Assembly: GCA_964441765.1 (NCBI GenBank)
Contig: CAYTVI010000009.1
Location: 1 to 43,117 of the forward strand
Direction: 5' to 3'
DNA from: Sulfurospirillum sp964441765
Lineage (GTDB): Bacteria > Campylobacterota > Campylobacteria > Campylobacterales > Sulfurospirillaceae
DNA length: 43,117 nucleotides
Shown: positions 33,164-41,924 of the stretch, in pieces
Layout: each line of letters opens with the position of its first letter
How positions within the stretch are numbered: position 1 is the stretch's first letter
Notes under the pieces: generated by a model
The model's database searches: none
Told to the model about the DNA's origin: nothing
Seen by the model: the letters and a program-made list of their open reading frames with translations, nothing else
Made by a program: the position numbers and the translations under genes

Positions 33164-34186
33164 TTAGTTTTTGTCTTTATTGATAATTTTTTTAGAAGTA
33201 ATCCAAGGCATCATCGCACGAAGTTTTTCACCGGTTTGGTTGAGTAAGCTTCTCTCAGTTTTTGCACGTTCTGCATTCATACGTGTATAACCCGCTTTTC
33301 TCTCCAAAATAAAATCTTTAGCAAAACGTCCATCTTGGATTTCAGCTAAAATTTCTTTCATCGCTTTTTTAGATTCTTCATTAATGACACGCTTTCCACT
33401 CACGTAATCACCATACTCAGCTGTATTGGAGATAGAATAACGCATATCCGCAATACCACCTTGGTACATCAAATCAACGATAAGTTTTAACTCATGTAAA
33501 CACTCAAAGTATGCCATCTCTGGCTCATACCCAGCTTCTACCAATGTCTGAAAGCCAGCTTCCACGAGTGCTGTAGCCCCACCACAAAGAACGGCTTGCT
33601 CACCAAAAAGGTCTGTTTCTGTTTCGTCTTTAAAGGTTGTTTCAATAATACCTGTTCGTCCACCACCAATAGCTGATGCGTAGCTGAGTGCTAAAGCTTT
33701 AGCATTTCCTGTTGCATCTTGTGCAATCGCGATAAGATCAGGAATACCACCACCGTTTACAAATTCATTTCTTACGGTATGACCTGGTGCTTTTGGAGCA
33801 ATCATGATACAGTCAATTCCCTTTGGAGGAACGATTTGACCGTAATGAATGTTAAATCCATGACCAAAAGCAATCGCTTTACCAGCACTTAGGTTTGGCT
33901 TGATTTCTTCCGCAAAAACATCCGCTTGCATCTCATCCGGTAACAAAATCATAATGACATCAGCGAGTTTTGTCGCTTCTGCAACGGTTTTAACATTAAA
34001 ACCTTTTGCTTCTGCTTTTGCCCATGAGCTTCCATCTTTTCTTAGACCAACGATAACTTCTACACCACTGTCACGAAGATTTTCAGCGTGTGCGTGTCCT
34101 TGAGAACCAAAACCAATCATCGCTACTTTTTTTGAGCGAATAATGCTTAAATCACAATCTTTATCGTAAAATACGGTAATAGCCAT
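33164..34186 (-). CDS. ilvC: Ketol-acid reductoisomerase
   Basis: A 340-residue class I enzyme of branched-chain amino acid synthesis, converting acetolactate to dihydroxyisovalerate with NADPH and magnesium. It has IGFGSQGHAHAENLRDSG (nucleotide loop) and VGLRKDGSSWAKAEAKG; the C-terminal knotted domain carries metal ligands in ETFKDETETDLFGEQ and FECLHELKLIVDLM. The second of two adjacent ATGs is used: AAGGA is six bases away and the family length fits. A TTACATGTAA copy overlaps the upstream edge of the ribosome site. Confidence 0.97.
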   Translation of the reverse strand: MAITVFYDKDCDLSIIRSKKVAMIGFGSQGHAHAENLRDSGVEVIVGLRKDGSSWAKAEAKGFNVKTVAEATKLADVIMILLPDEMQADVFAEEIKPNLSAGKAIAFGHGFNIHYGQIVPPKGIDCIMIAPKAPGHTVRNEFVNGGGIPDLIAIAQDATGNAKALALSYASAIGGGRTGIIETTFKDETETDLFGEQAVLCGGATALVEAGFQTLVEAGYEPEMAYFECLHELKLIVDLMYQGGIADMRYSISNTAEYGDYVSGKRVINEESKKAMKEILAEIQDGRFAKDFILERKAGYTRMNAERAKTERSLLNQTGEKLRAMMPWITSKKIINKDKN

Positions 34187-34219
34187 CATACTTCCTTACA
34201 TGTAATATTGAATTTTGCC

Positions 34220-34225
34220 ATTTTA
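34220..34225 (-). promoter_or_regulatory. -10 candidate of ilvC
   Basis: TAAAAT on the minus strand, preceded by TGTG, 34 bases before the start. In the same 145-bp divergent gap a plus-strand TAAAAT (34288-34293) could serve the HDOD-rnr-holA operon. Both are weak matches. Confidence 0.35.
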
Positions 34226-34331
34226 CACAATCGTTACTTAAAAAAGTTAATTTGACGAGTAAAAGGAAACTATAAACCAACTCGGGATAAAATAGAGCCA
34301 ACTAGTTTAAAAACCATTGAGGAACAGACAC

Positions 34332-35144
34332 ATGGATGAGAGTATTTTAAAAAAAATTAAAGCACTTCCCCCTCTTGATGACACGATTTTAAAAATTCAA
34401 CGTATTTGTGTTGATAAAAATAGCTCCCTAGCGGATCTTGTCAAAGTGGTTGAAAGCGATCCGATGCTGACCGCCAATATTTTAAAATCGTCTAACTCTC
34501 CTTTGTATGGTTTTAGTCGAGAGATTAAAAATATTTCACACGCTGTCTCTTTATTTGGTATGGCAACGGTTCGAGGGTTTGCTCTCTCAAGCGCTATCAA
34601 GCAAAATATCAAAATCAATCTCTCCCCTTATAACATTAGCAACAATGCTTTTTTAGATATCAGTACCTTGCAAAGCAGTTTGATGTTCAAATGGTATTCT
34701 AAAGTCAATAAGTCTATGCTAGAGATTTTACAGCCTGCCTCATTTATGATGGAAGTGGGTAAAATCGTCATTGCTAATGAACTCATTGACCAACAAAAAG
34801 AGAACAGTTTCAAAGAGGCACTAAGTTCCATTAAAACACCTAGTGAGCTCTCTTTACTTGAAAAAGAGTTTGTTGGGTTTAACAACGAAGAGATTACAGC
34901 TAAGATTTTTGAGCAATGGAATTTAGAAGGTGAGTTGGTTGAGTCCATCCATTTTTCAAACGATGCCAATGGGGCGAGTGACCACATCAAACCTTATGCT
35001 GCAGCTTTGAGTGTTGTGAAAAACAGCGTTCACATCTTCGGTCAATTTGATGATGCTTCTATTGCACGAGCATTAAACCTCATAGAAACTTATGGTTTAG
35101 CATCAGAGCCTTTTATCCAAACGATTGAGCAATTTAAACAGTGA
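34332..35144 (+). CDS. HDOD domain protein
   Basis: A 270-residue protein consisting of one HDOD domain: LPPLDDTILKIQRICVDKNSSLADLVKVVESDPMLTANILKSSNSPLYG at the start, then ISHAVSLFGMATVRGFAL. HDOD domains resemble HD phosphohydrolases without the metal ligands and act as signalling adaptors. ATG at 34332 is chosen because AGGA lies eight bases upstream; an earlier TTG would cover that site. The stop overlaps the GTG of the RNase R gene. The gene pair is conserved in the phylum. Confidence 0.9.
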   Translation: MDESILKKIKALPPLDDTILKIQRICVDKNSSLADLVKVVESDPMLTANILKSSNSPLYGFSREIKNISHAVSLFGMATVRGFALSSAIKQNIKINLSPYNISNNAFLDISTLQSSLMFKWYSKVNKSMLEILQPASFMMEVGKIVIANELIDQQKENSFKEALSSIKTPSELSLLEKEFVGFNNEEITAKIFEQWNLEGELVESIHFSNDANGASDHIKPYAAALSVVKNSVHIFGQFDDASIARALNLIETYGLASEPFIQTIEQFKQ

Positions 35145-37081
35145 AAAACTTTCTTCTAAGCCTTTTAGATGGAGTGACACAAGAGAGTGTCTCTCCTCCT
35201 TTTCTTCCTCATTTTCATGCACTCCTTGCACTTAAAGCACTTTCTTCTAAAAATGGTCTTTTTGTTTTAGATGCATCACACCTTGTCGGTAAAATCGATG
35301 TTGCCATGAATGGAACGGGCTTTCTAACCTCTCTTGTCCCAACACGTTCTAAAGACATCATCATCGAAGCTTCAGGCCTTAAAGGTGCGATGCGAGGTGA
35401 TTTGGTTGTGGCTAAACGCACCCCCAATAAAAAAGGCGGTCGCCCTAAAGCTGTTGTCGTTTATATCGCAAGCCGAGCATTTGCTAAAAGTATCGTTTAC
35501 ACTAAAATGCATAAAGGCAAGGTGGTTGGAGTCAATATTAAAAATGAGTCTATTGTAGAGATGCCCGTTTCCCAAAAATCACTCAAACAACTCCCCCTTG
35601 GCTCTGTTTTAAAAATTGACAATCTTAGTGGTGCTGTTGAGGAAGTTCTTGGTATTTTGAGCGACCCTACCGTGGATGAAAAGATTTCTTTAGCACTGTT
35701 CGATAAGGAAGAGTTTTTTTCTGCCAAAGCAGAAGCAGAAGCAAAAAGTCATGGAGACAGTGTTGATAAGTCACTTTACCCAGAGCGTGTGGATTTGACC
35801 CATTTGCCTTTTTGTACGATTGACCCAGTCGATGCAAAAGATTTTGACGATGCTATCTACTATGATGTTGCAAACCATACACTTTATGTTGCCATTGCCG
35901 ATGTGAGTGCGTATGTTTTTGAGATGGGACCTATCGATAAAGAAGCACTTGAAAGAGGCTTTTCTATCTATTTTCCACACAAAGCTATTCCCATGTTACC
36001 ACGTGCTTTAAGTGAAAATATCTGCTCTTTAAAACCCAATGTGGATAGACTCGCTTATACCTTCAAAATAACATTAGACCCTTTTACATGTAAACCCTTA
36101 AAAGAAGAACTTTTTGAAAGTATTATCCACTCCCATAGACGCTACACTTATGAGAAGATTGATCTTTTTTTAGAAGGGCATACTCAAGAATCAGACAATG
36201 TAGATAAAACTATTTTAGGGTATCTTTTACCCCTGTATACTTTAACACAAAAACTTAGAGATATCCGTTTAGAGGACTCTTTTTCCTTTCGCTCATCTGA
36301 AGTACGAATGCGTTTAGATGAAGAACAAAATTTACAAGCAACGACCATAGAATCCGAGACGCCCTCACACGGCCTGATTGAAGATTGTATGCTTTTAGCC
36401 AATAAAGCAGCGGCTACGAAACTGGGTTTTGGCATTTTTAGAACACACGAAAGTCCATCACTAGAGCGCATGGAAGCACTTTTAAATGACTTAGCGCTGA
36501 TTGGTATTCGCGTGAAACTTAGCTCTGATTTACCACGTATGATACAAGCGATTCAAAAGCAAGCCGATGATTTGAATTTGCGGGATGAAGTGGACAAACT
36601 CATCATTAAAAGTCAAAAGAAAGCCATTTATGAACCTGAAAACAAAGGACACTTTGGTTTAGGGTTTGATTCTTACACGCATTTTACTTCACCAATTCGT
36701 CGTTACAGTGATTTGTTACTGCATCGTCTTTTAAAAGCAAAAATGGCAAAAGATGAAAAAAAACTTGCCTTCTTACTCAAAGATATTGACGCTTTATGTG
36801 AGAAAATTAGTGGCTTAGAGCGAGAAAGTGACAAAGTAGCGTGGGATTATATGGACCGAAAATTTGCTCGCTATATGGCGTTACATGTAGGCGATAATTT
36901 TAAAGCCATTGTGGTTGAAACAGAGCAAAATCCTATTGCAAAATTAGAAGATGAAATGAAAGGCGCACGTATCTTTCTTTTAGACAAAGATGTTTCGCTC
37001 CTTCAACGCGTTGAGCTAAAAATCGTTGAAAGCAACATCGCAACAACAAAGATTTATGCACGTGTTGCGAGGTATTTATAA
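35141..37081 (+). CDS. rnr: RNase R-type 3'-5' exoribonuclease (RNB family)
   Basis: A 646-residue processive exoribonuclease. N-terminal cold-shock-like region (about 35-200); RNB catalytic domain with the metal-binding aspartates in TIDPVDAKDFDDA (about 227-239), SENICSLKPNVDRLAYTF, and HFTSPIRRYSDLLLHRLL (about 508-526). The C-terminal S1 domain is short, giving about 165 residues less than the E. coli enzyme, which is usual in Campylobacterota. GTG start, coupled to the HDOD gene. It contains an FTCK-encoding palindrome copy (36083) and a diverged one (36882). Confidence 0.92.
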   Translation: MKNFLLSLLDGVTQESVSPPFLPHFHALLALKALSSKNGLFVLDASHLVGKIDVAMNGTGFLTSLVPTRSKDIIIEASGLKGAMRGDLVVAKRTPNKKGGRPKAVVVYIASRAFAKSIVYTKMHKGKVVGVNIKNESIVEMPVSQKSLKQLPLGSVLKIDNLSGAVEEVLGILSDPTVDEKISLALFDKEEFFSAKAEAEAKSHGDSVDKSLYPERVDLTHLPFCTIDPVDAKDFDDAIYYDVANHTLYVAIADVSAYVFEMGPIDKEALERGFSIYFPHKAIPMLPRALSENICSLKPNVDRLAYTFKITLDPFTCKPLKEELFESIIHSHRRYTYEKIDLFLEGHTQESDNVDKTILGYLLPLYTLTQKLRDIRLEDSFSFRSSEVRMRLDEEQNLQATTIESETPSHGLIEDCMLLANKAAATKLGFGIFRTHESPSLERMEALLNDLALIGIRVKLSSDLPRMIQAIQKQADDLNLRDEVDKLIIKSQKKAIYEPENKGHFGLGFDSYTHFTSPIRRYSDLLLHRLLKAKMAKDEKKLAFLLKDIDALCEKISGLERESDKVAWDYMDRKFARYMALHVGDNFKAIVVETEQNPIAKLEDEMKGARIFLLDKDVSLLQRVELKIVESNIATTKIYARVARYL

Positions 37082-38068
37082 ATGTACAAAAGAGAATTTG
37101 AAAATCTTTTAAAGGCAAATAAAATTCCTAAAGCCTCTTTTTTTTATGGGGCATGTGAGTATCAAAATAACTTTTTAGCCAATGAATTACTGCTTTTATT
37201 GAGAGCCAACAACGAAGAAAAGCTTACACTCTATTATGATGAATACACCTTTAGCACAGCAAAGAATTTTATCTCACAATCTTCTTTATTTGGAGATAGA
37301 AACATTCTTATTCTTAAAACAGATAAAGCATTACCTACCAAAGAGGCTGAAACTTTAATAGAGTTGTGTGCTAAAAATGAGTCTAGCTATCTCATCTATC
37401 AATTTTTTGGGGAAGATAAAAAAGCATTAAGCCTTACCAAGCTCTTTGAAAAATCACCCCATGCTCTTTTTGTTCGCCTTTTTAAAGCCGATATGAATGA
37501 AGCCTTAAACATCCTCTCTGCCCAAGCAAACAAACAAGGGCTTAATATTGACCGGTACGTTTTGCAACACCTCTATTCGGTGCATATGGAAGATTTGTCC
37601 TTGTGTGCCAACGAATTTGAAAAACTCTCTTTACTGGGAAAAGAGATAACCATTAATGATATCGACAGGCTTGTTTATGGGCTTGGAAGTGTTTCGATGG
37701 AACATTTTATGACTAAACTTTTTGAAAAAAAAGATCTCAGTGAAATCTATGAGCGTATCATTGAAGGAGGAGGTGTGGAAGAGATGCGTATCCTCAATGC
37801 AACACAATCCCATCTCTCTCAGCTCTTTTTATTCCACGCCTACATTAAAATGCACGGCTCCTTTGATGCCAAGGCTATCTTAGGATATGCTTTGCCCTCA
37901 CCTATCGCACAACAACGTTCACACCAATCCATCAAAATCGATTTAGCTACCTATCACAAGCTTTTTGAGCTCTTAGCACACACCGAGTATAAACTCAAAA
38001 AAGTGAGTGGTGTTGAAAAAAATGCACTTCTACTTTCAAGCTTAATAAAACTTCAAAGTTATTTATAG
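37082..38068 (+). CDS. holA: DNA polymerase III delta subunit
   Basis: A 328-residue clamp-loader subunit that opens the beta clamp. It has FFYGACEYQNNFLANELL at the start (a degenerate P-loop region), SSLFGDRNILILKTDKA, the EFEKLSLLGKEITINDI three-helix connector, and the C-terminal collar domain. It directly follows the RNase R stop without a gap (TAA then ATG). The assignment rests on pattern and on the conserved rnr-holA pairing in the phylum. Confidence 0.86.
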   Translation: MYKREFENLLKANKIPKASFFYGACEYQNNFLANELLLLLRANNEEKLTLYYDEYTFSTAKNFISQSSLFGDRNILILKTDKALPTKEAETLIELCAKNESSYLIYQFFGEDKKALSLTKLFEKSPHALFVRLFKADMNEALNILSAQANKQGLNIDRYVLQHLYSVHMEDLSLCANEFEKLSLLGKEITINDIDRLVYGLGSVSMEHFMTKLFEKKDLSEIYERIIEGGGVEEMRILNATQSHLSQLFLFHAYIKMHGSFDAKAILGYALPSPIAQQRSHQSIKIDLATYHKLFELLAHTEYKLKKVSGVEKNALLLSSLIKLQSYL

Positions 38069-38097
38069 TAAAATCTCAAGCTTTTTAAAAAATCCTT

Positions 38098-38120
38098 ACT
38101 CAAAGAGATGCTCTTTGGGT
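38098..38120 (+). other. Hairpin in the rpsF leader
   Basis: A 10-bp stem with one G-U pair (38098-38107 with 38111-38120) and a three-base loop, ending 10 bases before the rpsF ribosome site AAAGGAG. In several bacteria the S6:S18 complex binds a leader hairpin to regulate this operon, but the CCG signature of that motif is not evident here. Confidence 0.4.
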
Positions 38121-38140
38121 GAAATCCAAAAGGAGAAACG

Positions 38141-38548
38141 ATGCGACATTATGAGTTGCTTGTTGTACTTAAGCCTACGCTTACAGTCGAAGAACTACAA
38201 GCAAAACAAACATTTCTAAAAGAAATTTTAGAAAAAAACGGTGCGGTTATTACTGCAAAACAAGAGATGGGTACACGAAAACTTGCGTATCAAATTGATA
38301 AATTTGAACGTGGTACATACGTCGTATTCTACTTCACTGCCCCTACAGCTGCTATTGCAGAAGTTGAGCGTATTATCAGAATTACTGAAGAATTCATTCG
38401 CTTTATGACTGTGAAATTTGAAAATCAAAAAGAACTTAGATTCTGGAACAAGCAAGTTGAAAAACTCACTAAAAAAAGTGAAGCACCTGCTGCTGTTGTA
38501 GAAGCTAAAGAGATTGTTGAAGAGCAACCCGTTACAACTGAAGCTTAA
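38141..38548 (+). CDS. rpsF: 30S ribosomal protein S6
   Basis: A 135-residue protein: MRHYELLVVLKPTLTVEE, GTRKLAYQIDKFERGTYVVFYF, and the RITEEFIRFMTVK strand are standard S6. The C-terminal 35 residues form an Ala/Glu/Lys-rich tail beyond the core. Strong AAAGGAG. It begins the conserved rpsF-ssb-rpsR operon. Confidence 0.97.
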   Translation: MRHYELLVVLKPTLTVEELQAKQTFLKEILEKNGAVITAKQEMGTRKLAYQIDKFERGTYVVFYFTAPTAAIAEVERIIRITEEFIRFMTVKFENQKELRFWNKQVEKLTKKSEAPAAVVEAKEIVEEQPVTTEA

Positions 38549-38562
38549 TTCAAGGAGCCATG

Positions 38563-39051
38563 ATGTTTAACAGAGTCGTAATGCTTGGTAACTTAACGCG
38601 TGATTGTGAACTTCGCTACCTCCCAAGTGGTGGTGCTGTTTGTACAACGGGTCTTGCAACCAATAGACGTTTTAAAAAAACCGATGGAAGTCAAGGCGAA
38701 GAGGTATGTTTTATTGATATCACCTTTTTTGGACGTACAGCAGAGATTGCAAACCAGTACTTAAGCCGTGGTAAAAAAGTCCTCGTCGAGGGTCGTTTGA
38801 AACTTGACCAATGGACAGACCAACAAGGTGTTAAGCGTAGTAAGCACTCTATCACAGTGGAAACACTGCAAATGATTGATGCACGCGGAGGTCATGAGGC
38901 TGAAGCGGGAGAGAATTTTGGAGAGAGTATGCCAAATGTTGGTTACACGCCTTCAAATAAGCCTGCACATTACTCAAAAGCATCGACACCTGAACATAGT
39001 GGTCATAACATTCCAGACATCGATATTAACGATGATGAAATACCGTTTTAG
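38563..39051 (+). CDS. ssb: Single-stranded DNA-binding protein
   Basis: A 162-residue SSB with an OB fold (FNRVVMLGNLTRDCELRY, the VCFIDITFFGRTAEIANQYLSRGKKVLVEGRL core), a flexible linker from about residue 110, and the acidic tip DDEIPF that binds partner proteins. The second of two adjacent ATGs is used, six bases after AAGGAG. Confidence 0.97.
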   Translation: MFNRVVMLGNLTRDCELRYLPSGGAVCTTGLATNRRFKKTDGSQGEEVCFIDITFFGRTAEIANQYLSRGKKVLVEGRLKLDQWTDQQGVKRSKHSITVETLQMIDARGGHEAEAGENFGESMPNVGYTPSNKPAHYSKASTPEHSGHNIPDIDINDDEIPF

Positions 39052-39068
39052 TAACTAAAGGATAAAAC

Positions 39069-39335
39069 ATGGCAGAGAAAAGAAAGTTTGCACGTAAATA
39101 CTGCAAATACTGTGAAGCAAAAGTAGAATACGTTGATTATAAAGATGCAAAAATTTTAAGACACTCACTTTCTGAGCGTTACAAAATTATGCCACGTCGT
39201 TTGACAGGAAACTGCAAAAGACACCAAGAAATGGTAGAACTAGCAATCAAACGCGCGCGTGCGACTGCGATTATTCCATTTGTTATCGATACAAAAAAAG
39301 TTGTAGCCGTTCCTTTTGAACAATTACAACAATAG
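39069..39335 (+). CDS. rpsR: 30S ribosomal protein S18
   Basis: An 88-residue protein: RKYCKYCEAK with two cysteines (the C+ form), VDYKDAKILRHSLSERYKIMPRRLTGNCKRHQ, and ARATAIIPFV. AAAGGA precedes the ATG. Its tail is a little longer than the core family. Followed by a bidirectional terminator shared with lon. Confidence 0.97.
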   Translation: MAEKRKFARKYCKYCEAKVEYVDYKDAKILRHSLSERYKIMPRRLTGNCKRHQEMVELAIKRARATAIIPFVIDTKKVVAVPFEQLQQ

Positions 39336-39344
39336 CCTTTACAT

Positions 39345-39376
39345 GTAAAGATTCGATGGCATCATCGAATCTTTAC
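39345..39376. terminator. Bidirectional terminator between rpsR and lon
   Basis: A 14-bp perfect stem (39345-39358 with 39363-39376) and a GCAT loop between convergent genes. Its left arm begins inside a CTTTACATGTAAAG copy of the iterated palindrome (39337-39350). Confidence 0.8.
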
Positions 39377-39383
39377 ACCTCTC

Positions 39384-41807
39384 TTACTTTTCTAACGCAT
39401 ACGCCAAGACTTCTTCAACACGTGACACAGGGATAATCGTCATTTTTTCTTTGACTTCATCAGGAATTTCATCCAAATCTTTTTCATAATTTTTCTTTGG
39501 AATCAGTGCTGTTTTGATTTTTGCTTTATACGCAGCAATCAATTTTTCTTTAAGCCCACCAATCGGTAAAACCTTTCCTGTCAGCGTGAGCTCTCCTGTC
39601 ATTGCGATATCACTTTTGACTTTTTTATCTGAAAGAATAGAAGCAATCGCTGTTGCCATCGTAATCCCAGCACTTGGACCATCTTTTGGTGTCGCACCTT
39701 CTGGCACATGAATATGCAAGTCATACCTTCGATAAACATCGCTAGCTTCAACTTTTTTAACATTTTCTTCTTTTTCAGCAGGCACGTTTGGAATAATAGA
39801 AAGAGGAACATCCACTTTGCCGTTGTCTATCAAAACTTTCACAACACTAAGCGCTATTTTGGCAGATTCTTTCATAACATCACCCAATGAACCCGTGATT
39901 TGGATACCGCCTTTTCCTTGAATACGAATGGCTTCAACTTTTAAGACATCTCCGCCAACACTTGTCCAAGCAAGACCATTGACAATGCCTACAGAGCTTT
40001 CTTTATCCACCTCGTCAATTTCAAAAACCGTTTTAGGTAAAAACTCTTTAAGATTGTGCTGGTTAATGGTCACCTTATCTAAACTTGGATTGATGAGAAG
40101 CTGTTTCGCCACTTTTCTCAAGATATCTGCAATGCGACGTCTTAAGTTTCGCACTCCTGATTCTCGCGTATAATTTGCAATTACTAGCTGTAATGTCGGC
40201 TTAGAGATAGCAATTTCACTATTTTTAAGCCCATGCTTTTTAAGTTCTTGAGGAATTAAATACTTTTTGGCAATTTCATACTTCTCTTGTGGCGTGTAAG
40301 AACTGACAAAGATAAACTCCATTCTATCGCGAAGGGGAGCTGGGATAGAGCCTACTTCATTTGCCGTAGCGATAAAGATGACCTTACTCAAGTCAAGATT
40401 GAAATTGAGATAATAATCTCTAAATTTGTTATTTTGTTCAGGGTCAAGCACTTCTAAAAGAACCGCTGTTGGGTCACCTCTAAAACTTCGTGCGACCTTA
40501 TCGATTTCATCCAAAACCACCACAGGGTTCATCTCGCCTGCTTCAATAATTCCTTGCACAATACGCCCTGGCATCGCACCAATGTACGTACGCCTATGTC
40601 CACGAAGCTCATTGACATCTTCTAATCCACCCAAAGCAATACGTACCAATTTGCGTTTTAAGGCTTTGGCAATAGAGTTTGCCAACGACGTTTTACCAAC
40701 CCCTGGAGGGCCTGCAAAACATAAAATTGCCCCATTGGCAGATTTGTCCGCAATGCCACGTTTTGAGAGGAGCTCACGCACCGCAAAAAACTCTTCAATA
40801 CGCTCTTTTGGTTTTTCAAGTGAATAATGGTCTTTATCAAGTTGCGATTTAACTTCTAGGACATCTAAAGCTTTTTTGGAGAGCTTTCCAAAAGGAATCT
40901 CAATCACCCAGTCCAAATAACTCTGAATTAAATTAGCATCCGCAGAATCTGGGTGCATACGCGAGAGTTTATCGATTTGTTTTTTTATCTCTTTGTAGGC
41001 ATCTTCATCCATGTGCTCTTTTTTAGCTTCGAGCTTCTTACGATACTCTTCAATCTCTTCTTCTCGTTGATTATCAGTTCCAAGCTCTTTTTGAATCTGT
41101 TTAAGCTGTTCTTTTAAAAAATACTCTTTATTAACCTTTTCAATTTGTGAATGTACTTTTGTCTTAATCTCTTTTTTTAGACGACTGGCTTCAATCTCTT
41201 CAATCACATAATCAATCAATCCCAAAAGTCTTGCTTCATCGTTTTCTTCGATGAAAAGCTTGTAGGCTTGCTCTTTTTTGAGCTTCATACTACTGGCTAT
41301 CAAATCACAAATACGATGAATATCATGGTTCTCTTCAATGGTTTTAAGCAAATCGGGTGGAAATTGATTGCTGAGTGTGGAGAGTGTTGTGATTTTTTCG
41401 CGAAGGACTGCCATCATCGCTTCAACTTTTATTGCCTCAGCTTGCTGGGTGTGAATTACATCGACTGTGGCACGAAGAGGAACGCGAGAAAGTTCTTTAA
41501 TGATTTTTCCCTTTTGCATCCCTTGAAAAAGTATTTTCACACGACCATCGGGCAAATCAACTTTACGCATAATAGAACCAATAACCCCCGCATGATAGAT
41601 AGATGAGAAATCCCTCCCATGTTCTATCCCACTTTTCGTTGTACACACGAGTACCAATGAGTTATGCTCCAAAGAGTCTGTCGCCGCTCGAATATTCTCC
41701 TCATCACTTAAAAAAAGTGGAGAGATCATAAAAGGGTATAAAAAAAGATTATCTTCTACGATAATAGGTAAATCTGCTGGGAAAGCATTATAATCACTAA
41801 GTTTCAT
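39384..41807 (-). CDS. lon: ATP-dependent protease Lon
   Basis: An 807-residue AAA+ serine protease. LON substrate-binding domain (about 10-200), coiled coil (about 200-270), ATPase with Walker A GPPGVGKTS and Walker B PVVVLDEIDK, and a C-terminal protease domain with the Ser712 nucleophile in DGPSAG and the later Lys of the Ser-Lys dyad. ATG at 41807 is used; GTG at 41810 is seven bases from GGAG and could be the true start. It degrades misfolded and regulatory proteins. A palindrome copy is 26 bases before the start. Confidence 0.96.
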   Translation of the reverse strand: MKLSDYNAFPADLPIIVEDNLFLYPFMISPLFLSDEENIRAATDSLEHNSLVLVCTTKSGIEHGRDFSSIYHAGVIGSIMRKVDLPDGRVKILFQGMQKGKIIKELSRVPLRATVDVIHTQQAEAIKVEAMMAVLREKITTLSTLSNQFPPDLLKTIEENHDIHRICDLIASSMKLKKEQAYKLFIEENDEARLLGLIDYVIEEIEASRLKKEIKTKVHSQIEKVNKEYFLKEQLKQIQKELGTDNQREEEIEEYRKKLEAKKEHMDEDAYKEIKKQIDKLSRMHPDSADANLIQSYLDWVIEIPFGKLSKKALDVLEVKSQLDKDHYSLEKPKERIEEFFAVRELLSKRGIADKSANGAILCFAGPPGVGKTSLANSIAKALKRKLVRIALGGLEDVNELRGHRRTYIGAMPGRIVQGIIEAGEMNPVVVLDEIDKVARSFRGDPTAVLLEVLDPEQNNKFRDYYLNFNLDLSKVIFIATANEVGSIPAPLRDRMEFIFVSSYTPQEKYEIAKKYLIPQELKKHGLKNSEIAISKPTLQLVIANYTRESGVRNLRRRIADILRKVAKQLLINPSLDKVTINQHNLKEFLPKTVFEIDEVDKESSVGIVNGLAWTSVGGDVLKVEAIRIQGKGGIQITGSLGDVMKESAKIALSVVKVLIDNGKVDVPLSIIPNVPAEKEENVKKVEASDVYRRYDLHIHVPEGATPKDGPSAGITMATAIASILSDKKVKSDIAMTGELTLTGKVLPIGGLKEKLIAAYKAKIKTALIPKKNYEKDLDEIPDEVKEKMTIIPVSRVEEVLAYALEK

Positions 41808-41849
41808 CACCTGTTTTCTCCGTTGTCTGTTTTTTACATGTAAATAAAG

Positions 41850-41873
41850 TTTAGGAGGTCAAAACCTCCTAAA
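41850..41873 (-). terminator. Terminator after bamD
   Basis: A 10-bp perfect stem (TTTAGGAGGT / ACCTCCTAAA) with a CAAA loop, 52 bases past the bamD stop and upstream of lon. It is followed on the minus strand by a T-rich stretch that includes a palindrome copy (41833-41844). Confidence 0.7.
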
Positions 41874-41924
41874 GAATGTGAGATTGTATAGTAAAGAAGT
41901 AAATAAAAAGTTTAGAGTTTGTTT

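Larger units (their letters stand above)
1990..41844. repeat. Highly iterated palindrome TTTACATGTAAA (dispersed family)
   Basis: Exact 12-base copies start at 1990, 4132, 5352, 6855, 9173, 13018, 13686, 17947, 25754, 25779, 26719, 29599, 30438, 36083, 39338 and 41833. Copies with the inner TTACATGTAA only start at 11753, 13710, 24054 and 34196. Copies with only TACATGTA start at 14947, 19023, 32235 and 36882. Eleven of the 16 exact copies are inside genes, always in the two frames that avoid the TAA stop, encoding LHVK/LHVN or FTCK. The third frame is used only where the motif ends a gene (13710) or is altered (32235). Confidence 0.95.
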
